Assembly (NCBI GenBank): GCA_045612065.1
Contig: JAZKYH010000001.1
Coordinates: forward strand, 61,374 to 125,373
DNA from: UBA1189 sp045612065
Lineage (GTDB): Bacteria; Bacteroidota; Bacteroidia; Bacteroidales; Bacteroidaceae
DNA length: 64,000 bases
Direction of reading: 5' to 3'
The notes beneath the pieces were generated by a model. It saw nothing but the letters and a program-made list of their open reading frames with translations, ran no database searches and was not told where the DNA came from. This document shows positions 18,301 through 26,980 of the stretch, piece by piece (the stretch's first letter is position 1; every line of letters starts with the position of its first letter). Position numbers and translations under genes: made by a program.

Positions 18301-18947
18301 AGTTCACCTTTGCCATAGTCCTCATCCGTGATAAACTCCGTATGGTTGAGCATGTCGAGGAACTTATCCGCCAAGAGGATATCGTCAGGCAAGAGTATTG
18401 CCGTATAGTCATCGACACCACCGAAGCAAGCGCTGATAATGGGGTTGTGCTCGCATAGATGGCATATCAGGAGGTTGAAAGGAGAATAGTTGTCCTGCTC
18501 ATCCTCCAGCATACGTATAAGACGATTTCGCTCCGCTTCAGTGAGAGTCAGGGGTAAGCGTGCAGCACGTGCCTCGCTTACGATGAATGGCACACGGATA
18601 TTGGGATTAGCAAAGGAGAGCCAAGGCTCGCACAGGTTGTTCTTTGCGAGAATCTGTAGCGCCATGAGGCGGTTGAACCACGTGTAAGCCGCCTCCTCCA
18701 CCACAGCCTTATAACCTTTTTTGTCAATGCGGCTATGTAACGTATGCCAGCGGTCATAGAAGTGGCTATCCTCGATGATGCTATCCATGAAGATGGCACC
18801 ACCTGCACGCTTCTGTGGCATGTCGTCCTCGGTGATGGTGAGCTGACCTTTGCGGTTGAAGCCCAGCTTCTCTAACTTGCGCACCACGCCCTCCATGAGT
18901 GAGACACGTGCTTCGGTGGCAAATCTCTTAATTCTTCCCGTATCCAT
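15339..18947 (-). CDS. pglX: BREX adenine-specific DNA methyltransferase PglX
   Basis: The 1202-residue protein is the BREX methyltransferase that marks host DNA by N6-adenine methylation at a non-palindromic site. Motif I (DLACGSG, residues 309-315) binds S-adenosylmethionine and motif IV (NPPY, residues 486-489) is catalytic. Residues about 653-676 hold the conserved junction segment (GLATADNGRFLRSW) before the presumed target-recognition part. The DNA for this junction forms a perfect 23-base inverted repeat (16921-16991). The reading frame is intact. Only one pglX copy and no recombinase are visible nearby. It lies 20 bases after brxC. Confidence 0.95.
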   Translation of the reverse strand: MDTGRIKRFATEARVSLMEGVVRKLEKLGFNRKGQLTITEDDMPQKRAGGAIFMDSIIEDSHFYDRWHTLHSRIDKKGYKAVVEEAAYTWFNRLMALQILAKNNLCEPWLSFANPNIRVPFIVSEARAARLPLTLTEAERNRLIRMLEDEQDNYSPFNLLICHLCEHNPIISACFGGVDDYTAILLPDDILLADKFLDMLNHTEFITDEDYGKGELIGWLYQFYISEKKDEVFNSFKNKKKAGADEIPAATQIFTPNWIVKYMVQNTVGRIYLDNNPYTDIKDKMQYLVESETGEKFTFMDIKDLTCADLACGSGHILNECFDLLFDIYVEEGYTRKQAIEGIFNHNLLGVDIDTRAKQLATFALLLKACAKDASFADAHCMPRVLDMPAPYKHMDMLRDTLPHFFLGCSAQTRDEVCECFELMQSADVLGSIMKFPISADTRKAIDMRVKEWRKQGDIPPAIAELMPYFDIILALTDKYAALVMNPPYMSSGNMDPLLSKYVKDEYEEGKADLFSTFMILAIDRLKKNGKYGMINMHSWMFLSSFENLRGTILAHQHIDNLLHLGPRTFDELSGEVVQNAAFVITKCKPTSTGTYYRLVDGKNCTDKERMFLEAENINGILYPNISQDNFSEIPGSPIGYWVSEKIRETFTRNLPLSAVCKPTQGLATADNGRFLRSWFEVDINRIGFGHKNAASAADSGRKWFPYNKGGSARKWYGNQELIVNWENDGEEIKKFKGAVIRNPTFYFKESVAWSLTSSVGTAFRYFPNGFIFDVNGMSLFTEDFSILTYLNTSMCTHFLSIINPTLACQIGNVSALPYCEIKNKQYAKNITQQNIAISKQDWDAHETSWDFQRSELLAMDDETYMQNIDWKIDEHFRRTGEHICIDPAAPKFESLEWCVEQYKMKWDRLFQQLHNNEEELNRQFIEIYGLQDELLPYIPKNEVTILQQGEITFLPEPGSEFGYFYHWNDDVIIKQLISYAIGCWMGRYRLDKPGLHIAHPEPTAEEVATYEYNGHTLAIDDDGIIPLLPRECPFPDNAVNRLSEFISIAFGDDAVVDNMNFIYKALNMDVEKYFVKEFWKDHKKMYQNRPIYWLFSSKKGAFKCIVYMHRMDAYTCEKVRQKYLLPYIEWLETNISALATRIAALSTAERKTMERYMKDLEECREYQERLHDVADKQIAFDLDDGVVVNYAKFGDVLEKIK
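16921..16991. repeat. Perfect 23-bp inverted repeat inside pglX
   Basis: Bases 16921-16943 are the exact reverse complement of 16969-16991. In the 25-base spacer a second short pair, GCCAAC (16945-16950) and GTTGGC (16957-16962), nests inside. The arms encode RNLPLSAV and TADNGRFL of PglX, the conserved segment between methyltransferase core and target-recognition part. This could be a recombination site for inversion-based phase variation or a strong hairpin in the mRNA. Confidence 0.95.
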
Positions 18948-18967
18948 AGTATTTGTGTCCTGTAATG

Positions 18968-21900
18968 TTAAATAACGATGATTTCGTTGCCTTCGTCGAT
19001 GTTTTTCATCAACTGGCTTCGCAGTGCATCAAGGTAGCGTTCCACATCGGATGCGCTCTTCAATGTACCCGTGCTACGTGTTCTGAGTGTCACCTGCTTG
19101 ATGCGTGGTTTAGCTGCGGGAGTACTGCTTGGTGCAGATGGATTCTTTGGTGTGGTATCTGCCTTTGCATTCGCTTCAGCTTGTATCTTCTTAACCTCAC
19201 CGGCATAATATTCGTCGGTATTGAGGTTCATTTTCAAGGTTGCAATATTCTGAGAGTTGGTACGCTGCATGATGACGGCATCAATGGTACGCAGGTAGGG
19301 AACTTGCATGTCTGCAGCAATGCTTTGCAGTTCTTCATCAGTAGTGCGATAAGCTTGGCCAATCTCCTCTTTGAGTTGTTTGCGGGTCTCGTCAAGCTTA
19401 GCATTGAGCATGCGCATACAACGGTTGTACATGGGTATGCTATCGATGGGCCATTCGTCAGTGAGGATACCCTTGAGTTCAGTGATAGCCTCTTGGCAAT
19501 CTTCCGGCAAGAACTCCCAGTTGTCGCTGTTGTTCTTTACGAATTGACACATGCCCTCATATCTTACAAGCTGGTCATCGATAAAAGCACGTACCTCCTT
19601 ACGCTTATCCATGAGAGCTTTCGCTTCGGCATGTGCTGTGATGATACGTTCGAAGTATTTCTCTGTATCTCGTATAGCCTTCCATTCACCTGCCACATTG
19701 ATAACCTCACGGAGTGTAGCCGCAAAGGGATAGTGACCAATCTTGCTCAACTCCCCATTGCAGTTATTGATGAGCTGTTCGAGCTGCTCCTTAGTGGACT
19801 TCACGATCTCTGTGCTGTCCATACTGGTAGTGATGGATGACATGCCGAAGATGTCGTTCCACACAGAAACCATTCTGTTGACCAAATCCTGTGAGATAGC
19901 ACGTGCAGGGATGACAGTGAACTTATCCTTGTTGTTGAGGATGCTTGAAGCCACGACGTTACGATCCACGTCTGGATTGTTGTTGTACGAGAAGTCATAG
20001 ATATGACGACGCACCAGCTCGTTCACGATGAAGATGGTAGCATACTCACTCCATCCGTAGGGAGCCTTGCTGTATTTAACGACAAGGTCCTTCACCACTA
20101 CGGCATGGCCTTGGAACTTGAGGAAATTGTCGACCTGCTTCTCCGCTTCACCGAGTGGCAGCAACTTGTATTCGTTGGGGTCAATGGCGCGAAGGATCTT
20201 GCGCTTGAGCTCATCCGATGTGCTGGGGAATGATGCCACGAGAGAAGCATAGGTATAGATATTCTGCAAGTGAGTGAGCATAGCCTCTTGGTAACGCTCC
20301 TTACCCTTCTTGCGAGAGGCGGTATCAATGACATGTGAACCGCAGACGAGTGTCGCTGTGTCGAAGAGTTCACGGAACTCGGGCACGATTTGGCGTTCGT
20401 AAATCTCTTGAGCCTGTGCACGGAAGGCATTATGTGTTTGTGAACGCTTGTCACTCTGCGGTTGGTTTTCTGAAAGGTATTTTTTCACTTGGCAATACCA
20501 GTAGAGGTGATTGCGCAGTACCTGTTTGCCCTTATAAGCATCTGCCATGTAGAAGGCCATGCGGTTGTTCGCATTTGTCATGGCATATGCAGCAGGTGAT
20601 GCTGCTTCGTCAGCTTCAAGCACAAAGTCGACCATGATGTCGGCATTGTTATTTAAGAAGAGCTTGCCGAGTACGCTGGCTCCTACGCTTACATTTGCAG
20701 AGATGTACGACTCACGACCGTTGGGTACAAGGTATTTCTTGAAGAGATCCTCCAATTCCTTAGCCATGACATCCTGATTGGGACGCTGTGCCTTGATAAG
20801 GTTTGCTACATCGATTTCATCTTCGGTGTAGAAGCTATATATCTCTGTGGTGCCATCTTTGGCCAACTCCTTGCGGATGATGTTCTCTTCGTAGAGATAG
20901 TCGATGACAGCACGAATGTCGTTCTTTAAGCTGAGCTTGTTGCAGTCGAGATCGCGCATGAGAAGGCAAGTGATGTTATCTATCGAGGGAGAGAAGGCTG
21001 CCTTATCCTGTTCTGACATATTGCAAATCATGAAGAGCACGTTCACCACGCGCTGTGCGAACTCGCGACTGCCAGTGAAGTTGGGAACCACACGATTGGC
21101 ATTCATGATAGCTCTGTTGGCGCTGTGGGTAAGGCTGTCCTCAAACATGGCGTTGAAGAACTGGTCAAATGAGATCAGCTCGCCCAACTCCTGATTCTTG
21201 GTGTCGCGTGCTGTGCTATGCGTAACCTTGATGATGCTTCGTTCGTTACCTGCCACCTGCTTCTCCACGTAGCCGAGGTTAACGAAAGAGTCGAAGACAT
21301 TCTTCATCAACGTGAACTGATAGGGCACGAAGGGGTAGTAGTCGATAAACTCCTGGTCGCTATCGAAAGAACGATATCCTGTAGGGAGGTTGAATTGCGC
21401 TGTGATGGCTGTGCGCTTGCTCTCATAGAGCTTGCCCAAGATCATCACGCCCTCCTCATTCTTGTCGAGGATACGCTTTTGGGTGATATATTCAGGCTTG
21501 GTACCTTTGAGTGACACCTTCGTGTTGAAACGGCCCATAATCTTGCCATAGTCATCGGTAGTCTCAGCGATGTGGCATCCCTGTACGATTTGCGAGAGGT
21601 CCTGCTGTGCAGTACATGCTACCCATACCTTACCTTCGCAGTCCTGCTGGAGGTGGGTAGAGATCTCTTGCAACTGAAGAAGGAGACCCTTACGATTGTC
21701 GATGAACTGGCTTATCTCGTCGGCCAACAATACGAGGCGGTATTGTTCGCCCTTATTCTTGATATATTCTGCGAGCTCAGCAGTGAAAGTCTCGACGCTG
21801 AGGTCGATGTTACCCTTCTCAACACGCTCTCTGATGCGGTCGATACTGAGTGTGGGCACCAACTCCTGTCCAATCTCAAGAATCATGTCAAGCTCGGTGA

Positions 21901-22531
21901 TGGCAAGTGTGCTTGCATCGCGCTTCCAATCGAATCCTTCCTCTTCCAAGCGTTCTTTGAACTCCTCGAACTTACCCTTATCATCGAGCACCTTCTCGAA
22001 GTATTGCGCAAGGGCGAGGTTGAACTTATTATATCCGCGATGTGCATTGAACTCGTTCCAAAACACATCGAGGAATACACGCTGCTGACTGCCGTGTTCG
22101 TTGTGCACGGCACCGATGTTGAAGAGGATGATGTCGACAGTGGCATTCTTGAGCCATATGGCAAGGTCCTTAGCTTCGGCAACATCCACACCATGTGTGG
22201 CATCGTTGACAAAGTTGGGGTCGCGCTCCACGACTGCTGCTACGAATCTATTGAGAGCTGTTTCGGCATACTTCGCATCGAGACAGTAGCTCAGATATTT
22301 CAGGAAGTGAGACTTACCCGAACCAAAGTAACCGTTGATCCAAATACCATTGTGGCTGACGTTGCGCAGACGTATGGCATTCATCACATTGTACAATCCC
22401 TTGATGATGTCATCAGTAAAGACGTACTCATTGATTTCCGTCTTGATGGTCTTGTCATTCAAGTCGTCCGCAGAAACAGCGGGGTTTACATCTCTATTGA
22501 TGTCGTTTGAATATATTTTCTCGAGTATCAT
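18968..22531 (-). CDS. brxC: BREX P-loop ATPase BrxC
   Basis: The 1187-residue protein matches BrxC (formerly PglY-like/DUF499-type ATPase), a large P-loop NTPase needed for BREX modification and exclusion. Walker A is GYFGSGKS at residues 67-74, and LVLLADEISQFIDNR near residue 268 is a Walker B-like segment. The C-terminal third is helical and charged, ending in a Pro/Ser/Thr-rich linker (TPKNPSAPSSTPAAKP) and a short basic domain. Length fits the family (about 1200). It is 15 bases after brxB and 20 bases before pglX. Confidence 0.95.
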   Translation of the reverse strand: MILEKIYSNDINRDVNPAVSADDLNDKTIKTEINEYVFTDDIIKGLYNVMNAIRLRNVSHNGIWINGYFGSGKSHFLKYLSYCLDAKYAETALNRFVAAVVERDPNFVNDATHGVDVAEAKDLAIWLKNATVDIILFNIGAVHNEHGSQQRVFLDVFWNEFNAHRGYNKFNLALAQYFEKVLDDKGKFEEFKERLEEEGFDWKRDASTLAITELDMILEIGQELVPTLSIDRIRERVEKGNIDLSVETFTAELAEYIKNKGEQYRLVLLADEISQFIDNRKGLLLQLQEISTHLQQDCEGKVWVACTAQQDLSQIVQGCHIAETTDDYGKIMGRFNTKVSLKGTKPEYITQKRILDKNEEGVMILGKLYESKRTAITAQFNLPTGYRSFDSDQEFIDYYPFVPYQFTLMKNVFDSFVNLGYVEKQVAGNERSIIKVTHSTARDTKNQELGELISFDQFFNAMFEDSLTHSANRAIMNANRVVPNFTGSREFAQRVVNVLFMICNMSEQDKAAFSPSIDNITCLLMRDLDCNKLSLKNDIRAVIDYLYEENIIRKELAKDGTTEIYSFYTEDEIDVANLIKAQRPNQDVMAKELEDLFKKYLVPNGRESYISANVSVGASVLGKLFLNNNADIMVDFVLEADEAASPAAYAMTNANNRMAFYMADAYKGKQVLRNHLYWYCQVKKYLSENQPQSDKRSQTHNAFRAQAQEIYERQIVPEFRELFDTATLVCGSHVIDTASRKKGKERYQEAMLTHLQNIYTYASLVASFPSTSDELKRKILRAIDPNEYKLLPLGEAEKQVDNFLKFQGHAVVVKDLVVKYSKAPYGWSEYATIFIVNELVRRHIYDFSYNNNPDVDRNVVASSILNNKDKFTVIPARAISQDLVNRMVSVWNDIFGMSSITTSMDSTEIVKSTKEQLEQLINNCNGELSKIGHYPFAATLREVINVAGEWKAIRDTEKYFERIITAHAEAKALMDKRKEVRAFIDDQLVRYEGMCQFVKNNSDNWEFLPEDCQEAITELKGILTDEWPIDSIPMYNRCMRMLNAKLDETRKQLKEEIGQAYRTTDEELQSIAADMQVPYLRTIDAVIMQRTNSQNIATLKMNLNTDEYYAGEVKKIQAEANAKADTTPKNPSAPSSTPAAKPRIKQVTLRTRSTGTLKSASDVERYLDALRSQLMKNIDEGNEIIVI

Positions 22532-22546
22532 AGCGAGTATGGGGTA

Positions 22547-23155
22547 TTAGTTATCGTTGATTAGGAGATGCGCACGGTAGGTGTTATGGTCATGGATACG
22601 ACCAAACAAGCTGAAGGAGTTCTCTACGCGATGCCCAGGGTAGAAGAGAATAATCTTGTATTGATTCGTCTTGTTGAACTCCTCATATTTCGACAAGAAG
22701 GTGCTTGTGCGCATGTAGGGATACATGGAACCGATGCCATAGACAAAGACATAGGGGGTCTCGCAGTCGCCCTCCTGCTTCTTGTGCTCCATGATGCGGT
22801 TATGAATATATTCCAAGAACTCACGGCTGTTGGCCTTTATGGTGAGTGCTTTGGTGACAGCTGCAGGGTCTTTCTGCTCTTTGTCGAACATATACTGCAG
22901 GAAGGAGGGGTACTTATTTCCGAAGGGGATACCTTCGAGGAAAGTACAGAACTCCTTGAAGAGGTCGAGCGTCAATACGTTCACATAGTTCGTGGGGCGT
23001 ATGAGGCGTGCCTTGAAATCGATGATGTCCTTACGCATCTCGTACTCCTTGTTGGCGGGGTACTGAAACACGAAGAAGTTGTAGAACAGGTCGCCATGCT
23101 CTACATCCTTGAACCTTTCAGAGGTCAACTTTTCGTAAAGCTCTTGTACTGTCAT
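22547..23155 (-). CDS. brxB: BREX protein BrxB (DUF1788)
   Basis: The 202-residue protein matches the BrxB/DUF1788 family, a small BREX component needed for methylation and exclusion but without a known enzymatic activity. It starts MTVQELYEKL and contains FVYGIGSMYPYMRTSTFLS and KIILFYPGHRV, typical of the family C-terminus. Its start overlaps the end of brxA by 4 bases, so translation is coupled. Length is normal for the family. Confidence 0.93.
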   Translation of the reverse strand: MTVQELYEKLTSERFKDVEHGDLFYNFFVFQYPANKEYEMRKDIIDFKARLIRPTNYVNVLTLDLFKEFCTFLEGIPFGNKYPSFLQYMFDKEQKDPAAVTKALTIKANSREFLEYIHNRIMEHKKQEGDCETPYVFVYGIGSMYPYMRTSTFLSKYEEFNKTNQYKIILFYPGHRVENSFSLFGRIHDHNTYRAHLLINDN

Positions 23156-23790
23156 AGCGCGTATGTCCTGATGTTATTGATTTCGTAAGGTTGTAGCAGG
23201 CAAGCATCGAGGAACCAATCTTCTCCGCACTTGATGTAGAAGGCAAAGTCCTCAGCAGGCAGCGAAAGGGGAACCAGCTTTGTTGAGTTGGGACCCAGCA
23301 TACCAATCCTGCGCAAGAAGGTGAGGTAGAAGCTGCCCACGCGACGCTTTGTCTCATCCGACCAGCTATCTACAAACTCATCATTGGCCGCGATGTCATT
23401 GATGCATACCTTGATGTCATCCAAATCGACCGATTGGCTCACATGTTGCCAGTTGTTTACAGTGACATTGATATGGAAGTCGAAGAGGATGCGATAGGTT
23501 TTGAGCAGTACGAAGAACATGGCAATGAGCTTTGCTTCTTCGCTCATCTGCAGGTATGCTTCCCAGAAGGATGCTGGCACGGCATTGTAGCGACGCACGA
23601 ACTCAGCCATCGCACGTTTGCGTGTCTTCTCCGTGTTCATTTTGAGGTATTCGTTCTTGACGATTTCCTCCTTTATCTTTTCTTTCCCGTCAGGATGCAT
23701 CAGGAGCGGAAGTATGCTGTTCATCTCGTCGAACATGAATCCGCAGCCTGTGACTGCTGCTGAGTAGGGACTATTGTTTTTATTAGGCAT
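23152..23790 (-). CDS. brxA: BREX protein BrxA (DUF1819)
   Basis: The 212-residue protein matches BrxA/DUF1819, the small all-helical BREX component, which in one studied homologue binds DNA. It begins MPNKNNSPYSAAVTGCGFM and includes KTRKRAMAEFVRRYNAVPAS and a C-terminal DACLLQPYEI region. It is the first gene of the BREX operon. A -7 element (TAAATTTG) lies 25 bases upstream, and a terminator closes the preceding phage operon, so BREX is an independent transcription unit. Confidence 0.92.
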   Translation of the reverse strand: MPNKNNSPYSAAVTGCGFMFDEMNSILPLLMHPDGKEKIKEEIVKNEYLKMNTEKTRKRAMAEFVRRYNAVPASFWEAYLQMSEEAKLIAMFFVLLKTYRILFDFHINVTVNNWQHVSQSVDLDDIKVCINDIAANDEFVDSWSDETKRRVGSFYLTFLRRIGMLGPNSTKLVPLSLPAEDFAFYIKCGEDWFLDACLLQPYEINNIRTYAL

Positions 23791-23814
23791 ATGCGGAAAG
23801 TGCAGTTAATCTTG

Positions 23815-23822
23815 CAAATTTA
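23815..23822 (-). promoter_or_regulatory. -7 promoter element of the BREX operon
   Basis: On the minus strand the bases read TAAATTTG, matching TAnnTTTG. Transcription would start about 18 bases before the brxA ATG. No strong -33 TTTG stands 19-21 bases upstream, suggesting a weak or activated promoter. Confidence 0.5.
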
Positions 23823-23873
23823 GCAAAATTTCGCGTAAATTTGAGTTTTAGAGCCCAGTTTATTTTATAAAAA

Positions 23874-23903
23874 TAAAAAAGAGCCCATATTTGAGCTCTT
23901 TTC
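23874..23903 (-). terminator. Terminator after the terminase gene
   Basis: On the minus strand AAAAGAGC and GCTCTTTT pair around a short AT-rich loop and are followed by a T-rich run. It lies 18 bases after the terminase stop and before the BREX promoter. It separates phage late transcription from BREX. Confidence 0.75.
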
Positions 23904-23920
23904 ATGGAATTTTGTCAATT

Positions 23921-25561
23921 TTACATCACCCCACTAGACGTGATGGGGTAGAAATCTCGCTGTGGGAACTTCTCACAACCTATATACAGCGTGTCGAGCG
24001 CATCTGTTCCGTCTGTGCGGTGTTGTAACAAATTCTCATCCGACTCCTGCAGTTTTTCACCACCCTTATCTTTCTTGAAGCCGTTGCGTCCACGCACCAC
24101 GCCTGCCGACTGAACAGCGAGTATAAGGTCGTCGTTGTTCTGTCTGTTGAAGAAGGGCATCAGCCGTTGCTTCCCTGCGAATCCCTGATTGATGAGTAGG
24201 TATTTCTCATCGTGTCTCATCGGGTTTCCGATATAGACATCTTCCACTTGCCATCCCCGTTTCTCGAATTCGTGGCACACCACCCAGTGGAAGTCCTGGT
24301 CGTTCACCGCATAGTTAGCACCAAGTGCCGTGGTGTCATAGTAGAACACCACCGTCTTGTTTTGGTGATGCGCATAGTAGTTGCAGAAATCCTCTATGAG
24401 CGCAGGTATTTTCCTCTCGAACTTGACGTAGAACGACTTGATGATGTTGAGTCGTCGTCCTTCAGGCTGTCCTGCCACTATCCAGTTGATATTGGCATTG
24501 TAGTCCATTCCGATGCATATTGGTGCGAGAGGGTTGACATCCTTATCCGCTCTGCAGTCCATTGCTTCGGGTGCGAAGTTATACCCCAAGCTATCGAGGT
24601 ATTCAAAATCGCTGGCGTTGTACTTGTGTCCCTCCCTCATTGAAGAGTAGAAGCCGTCCTTCGCTATTCCGATCCTCTGACAAAGGATAGAGGTTTGGAA
24701 TGTTTTAGGCGTAAGGTCGCGCTTCATCTGTTTGATGTAGTTCTCGCCCAGCAGCTGAAGGTTTTCGATGCTGCTATACTCCTTGTAGTAGACTGCCACG
24801 GAGCGCATCTTGTTAAGGTTCGTGTCGAGTGTGCGCAAGTAGCGTTTCAAGTATTTAGGCACAGCCTTTCCCTCTCGTTTGAGTCGTCGTACCCGTTCCT
24901 TCGTCTTCCAAATCTCATATATGGTAGCCTTGATTGTATCAATCAGTTCCTCGTCCATCTTCTCCTTGTAGTGCAGGAACCACGACCCTTTCTGTGTCTG
25001 TGGCATATCGCTCAGAATCATGATAGAGTGATTGAACGAGTGTTTGCCGAAGTACGACTTGATGCCACCGTTGGCAGGGAGTGTTTCATCCTTCAGACGT
25101 TCGTAGTCAATGAACTTTGCCTCATCTACGAGCAACCACGAGAGGGTGAGGGAGTTCGAGCTTCCTGGGCGATCCTGTGATATGATGATAGCCACGGAAC
25201 CATTATAGAACGATATGACATGCTCATAATCGCTAGGCTCTATGATTGCTTTGGCGAAGGACTTGGGCGGTTTGCGCCCCACCACATAGTGTACACCTTT
25301 TATGAAGCCCCATCTCTTCCAGGCTGCAAACAGTCCCGGTAGGGTGTTTGTCAGACCGTGCTTAAAGGTGGGAACGACAATTCCTCCCGTGCTTCCCGGC
25401 ATGCGCTGCATGTTGCGTAGCACGAATGGCGATGCGATGCTATCCGTCTTGCCAGTTCTTCGCCCCGCCACGATGACAGTGGTGTTCGCCCCGATGAGCT
25501 GTGTCAGGCGTTGTGGCTCGTTAAAGTATATCTGCTTTGTCTTGCTCATGGCTATCATCAT
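23921..25561 (-). CDS. Phage terminase large subunit
   Basis: The protein (about 540 residues) is the DNA-packaging motor that cuts phage DNA and pumps it into proheads. Walker A is GRRTGKT (residues 33-39), Walker B is in LSWLLVDEA, and the C-terminal nuclease has acidic residues in ICIGMDYN and VVFYYDTTALG. Five N-terminal start options exist; MSKTKQIYF at 25549 seems more natural than the ATG at 25561, and either overlaps the upstream gene. It is the last phage gene before the BREX cluster. A portal gene would normally follow, and its place is taken by BREX. Confidence 0.9.
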   Translation of the reverse strand: MMIAMSKTKQIYFNEPQRLTQLIGANTTVIVAGRRTGKTDSIASPFVLRNMQRMPGSTGGIVVPTFKHGLTNTLPGLFAAWKRWGFIKGVHYVVGRKPPKSFAKAIIEPSDYEHVISFYNGSVAIIISQDRPGSSNSLTLSWLLVDEAKFIDYERLKDETLPANGGIKSYFGKHSFNHSIMILSDMPQTQKGSWFLHYKEKMDEELIDTIKATIYEIWKTKERVRRLKREGKAVPKYLKRYLRTLDTNLNKMRSVAVYYKEYSSIENLQLLGENYIKQMKRDLTPKTFQTSILCQRIGIAKDGFYSSMREGHKYNASDFEYLDSLGYNFAPEAMDCRADKDVNPLAPICIGMDYNANINWIVAGQPEGRRLNIIKSFYVKFERKIPALIEDFCNYYAHHQNKTVVFYYDTTALGANYAVNDQDFHWVVCHEFEKRGWQVEDVYIGNPMRHDEKYLLINQGFAGKQRLMPFFNRQNNDDLILAVQSAGVVRGRNGFKKDKGGEKLQESDENLLQHRTDGTDALDTLYIGCEKFPQRDFYPITSSGVM

Positions 25562-26153
25562 TAAATAAATCCTCCTCTTCTAGGTCAGCCTCCTCGAATT
25601 CTACATCCTCGATGTCGATTGTTTCTGCACGATACTTTTCCAACATCTTTTGAATCTTCTCCTGAATATTAGGGATAGGCTTGATGCCCAATACCGAGGG
25701 GTCGTCCGTAGCTGTAAAGGGCTGCACCACGATAAGGTCATACGGAACGGCCTGCTCATCTTCGAGGTCGACACGATTGAACTTCGCATAGCTTGAAGCC
25801 GCCTTTTCCATTGTCTTGGTGTCCTTGCGTTTCTTCGCCATCTGATATGTTTCGAGAATCATCTCGTTATATCTCCATCGATGGAATTCACGCGAAGCCT
25901 GTGCAAGATGGGGCAGCATCGCCTTGATGACCGAAAGGTCCGAGTAGGCCAATGGTTTGGATATGCCATACCGATCCATTGCCACCTCAACGAACTGTCG
26001 GTCCTTAGCATCGGGATTCGCTATACACCAGTTGTAGAGGTCGCGTACGCGTAGCAGGCGATTTACGACTACATCAGGAAATCGCTTTCTCAGATCCTCT
26101 TCTGCTGTAAAGAGGTCCGTACGTGCTATGTCTATGACGGATGGGAAAGGCAT
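25521..26153 (-). CDS. Putative small terminase subunit
   Basis: The 210-residue protein lies directly upstream of the large terminase gene and overlaps it by up to 41 bases. It is mostly helical, with an N-terminal part that includes RYGISKPLAYSDLSVIK, resembling a DNA-binding helix region, and an acidic C-terminal tail (DIEDVEFEEADLEEEDLF). Position and acidic tail suit a small terminase subunit that recognises packaging DNA. The assignment rests mainly on context. Confidence 0.55.
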   Translation of the reverse strand: MPFPSVIDIARTDLFTAEEDLRKRFPDVVVNRLLRVRDLYNWCIANPDAKDRQFVEVAMDRYGISKPLAYSDLSVIKAMLPHLAQASREFHRWRYNEMILETYQMAKKRKDTKTMEKAASSYAKFNRVDLEDEQAVPYDLIVVQPFTATDDPSVLGIKPIPNIQEKIQKMLEKYRAETIDIEDVEFEEADLEEEDLFNDDSHEQDKADIL

Positions 26154-26186
26154 GGTTGAATTGAAAATTAAAAATTGAAAATTGGA

Positions 26187-26462
26187 TTATTCATCATCCT
26201 CCATGTCGAGCAGGTTCTTGTGGGTGTTCTCGATGGCCAGTGGGCTACCCACCTGAGCCAGTAGCATCTCCTGATGCAAGAGCTTTACCTTGCTGCTTGC
26301 CTTGCCTCGATAGTACCTTTTGCTCACCTCGCTCTCCTTGCGTGCGATGTCCTCTCTGAGCTGCTCTGCGGGCAAGTCCAATATCACAGCCATATCCGAA
26401 ATCTTGAGGTATATGGATGCGAACTTTTCAATCTGTACGAGTTGTTCTTCTGTGTAGTTCAT
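26187..26462 (-). CDS. Small helical phage protein with HTH-like segment
   Basis: The 91-residue protein contains ISDMAVILDLPAEQLREDI, which reads like a helix-turn-helix, near residue 22. It overlaps the upstream PLD-like gene by 4 bases (ATGA). It lies 33 bases before the putative small terminase gene. It might itself be a DNA-recognition subunit for packaging, with the 25521 gene as an adaptor. The assignment is uncertain. Confidence 0.55.
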   Translation of the reverse strand: MNYTEEQLVQIEKFASIYLKISDMAVILDLPAEQLREDIARKESEVSKRYYRGKASSKVKLLHQEMLLAQVGSPLAIENTHKNLLDMEDDE

Positions 26463-26980
26463 TGTTCCGTTATTTTATTGGTGAATAGGTCGTTTAGCGG
26501 TACGCTATGGCTTGTTATCAAGTCCATCACCTGCTTGTGCAGAGTATTGAAGACCTCCTCATCCGTAGTGATGAATGCCGACTCCGAGCGGTTGCCTCGT
26601 GTCAGGTTTTGCGATGTCACCACCGATATGGTGTCTCCAGCATCCGAGCGTACGAGTAGGATTTTGCTGTGGTTGTCTGCCAAGTAGGTACGTTCAATCA
26701 CCTGTGTGATGAATGCCCATAGCTTCAGCGTCTTGTTCGTTGCCTTGTGGTCCAGCACAAGGTTAAAGCGCTTCACCTGTCCACTCTTCTCGATGAAGAA
26801 CAGACGACGCAGGAACTCCTCCGATATGGAGAAAGATGTTTGCCACACCTCCGCTGTCCCCACCTGTTCAAGAATCCATTCCAAGATGTCAGCCACCTGC
26901 AGCACATTAGAGAGATAGGCTTGGTATGGCTTATCTCCTAATGGCTTGAGGATGTCATTTATCGACGTGTTGCGTTTCAT
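26459..26980 (-). CDS. Phospholipase D-like family protein
   Basis: The 173-residue protein has a HxK-type motif, NHSKILLVRSDAGD, followed by VTSQNLTRGNRSE, the layout of a single PLD-like domain. PLD-like proteins include nucleases and phosphodiesterases. With one HKD motif it would act as a dimer if active. It is linked to both neighbours by 4-base overlaps in the phage packaging operon. A nuclease role in phage DNA handling is possible but not shown. Confidence 0.6.
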   Translation of the reverse strand: MKRNTSINDILKPLGDKPYQAYLSNVLQVADILEWILEQVGTAEVWQTSFSISEEFLRRLFFIEKSGQVKRFNLVLDHKATNKTLKLWAFITQVIERTYLADNHSKILLVRSDAGDTISVVTSQNLTRGNRSESAFITTDEEVFNTLHKQVMDLITSHSVPLNDLFTNKITEQ

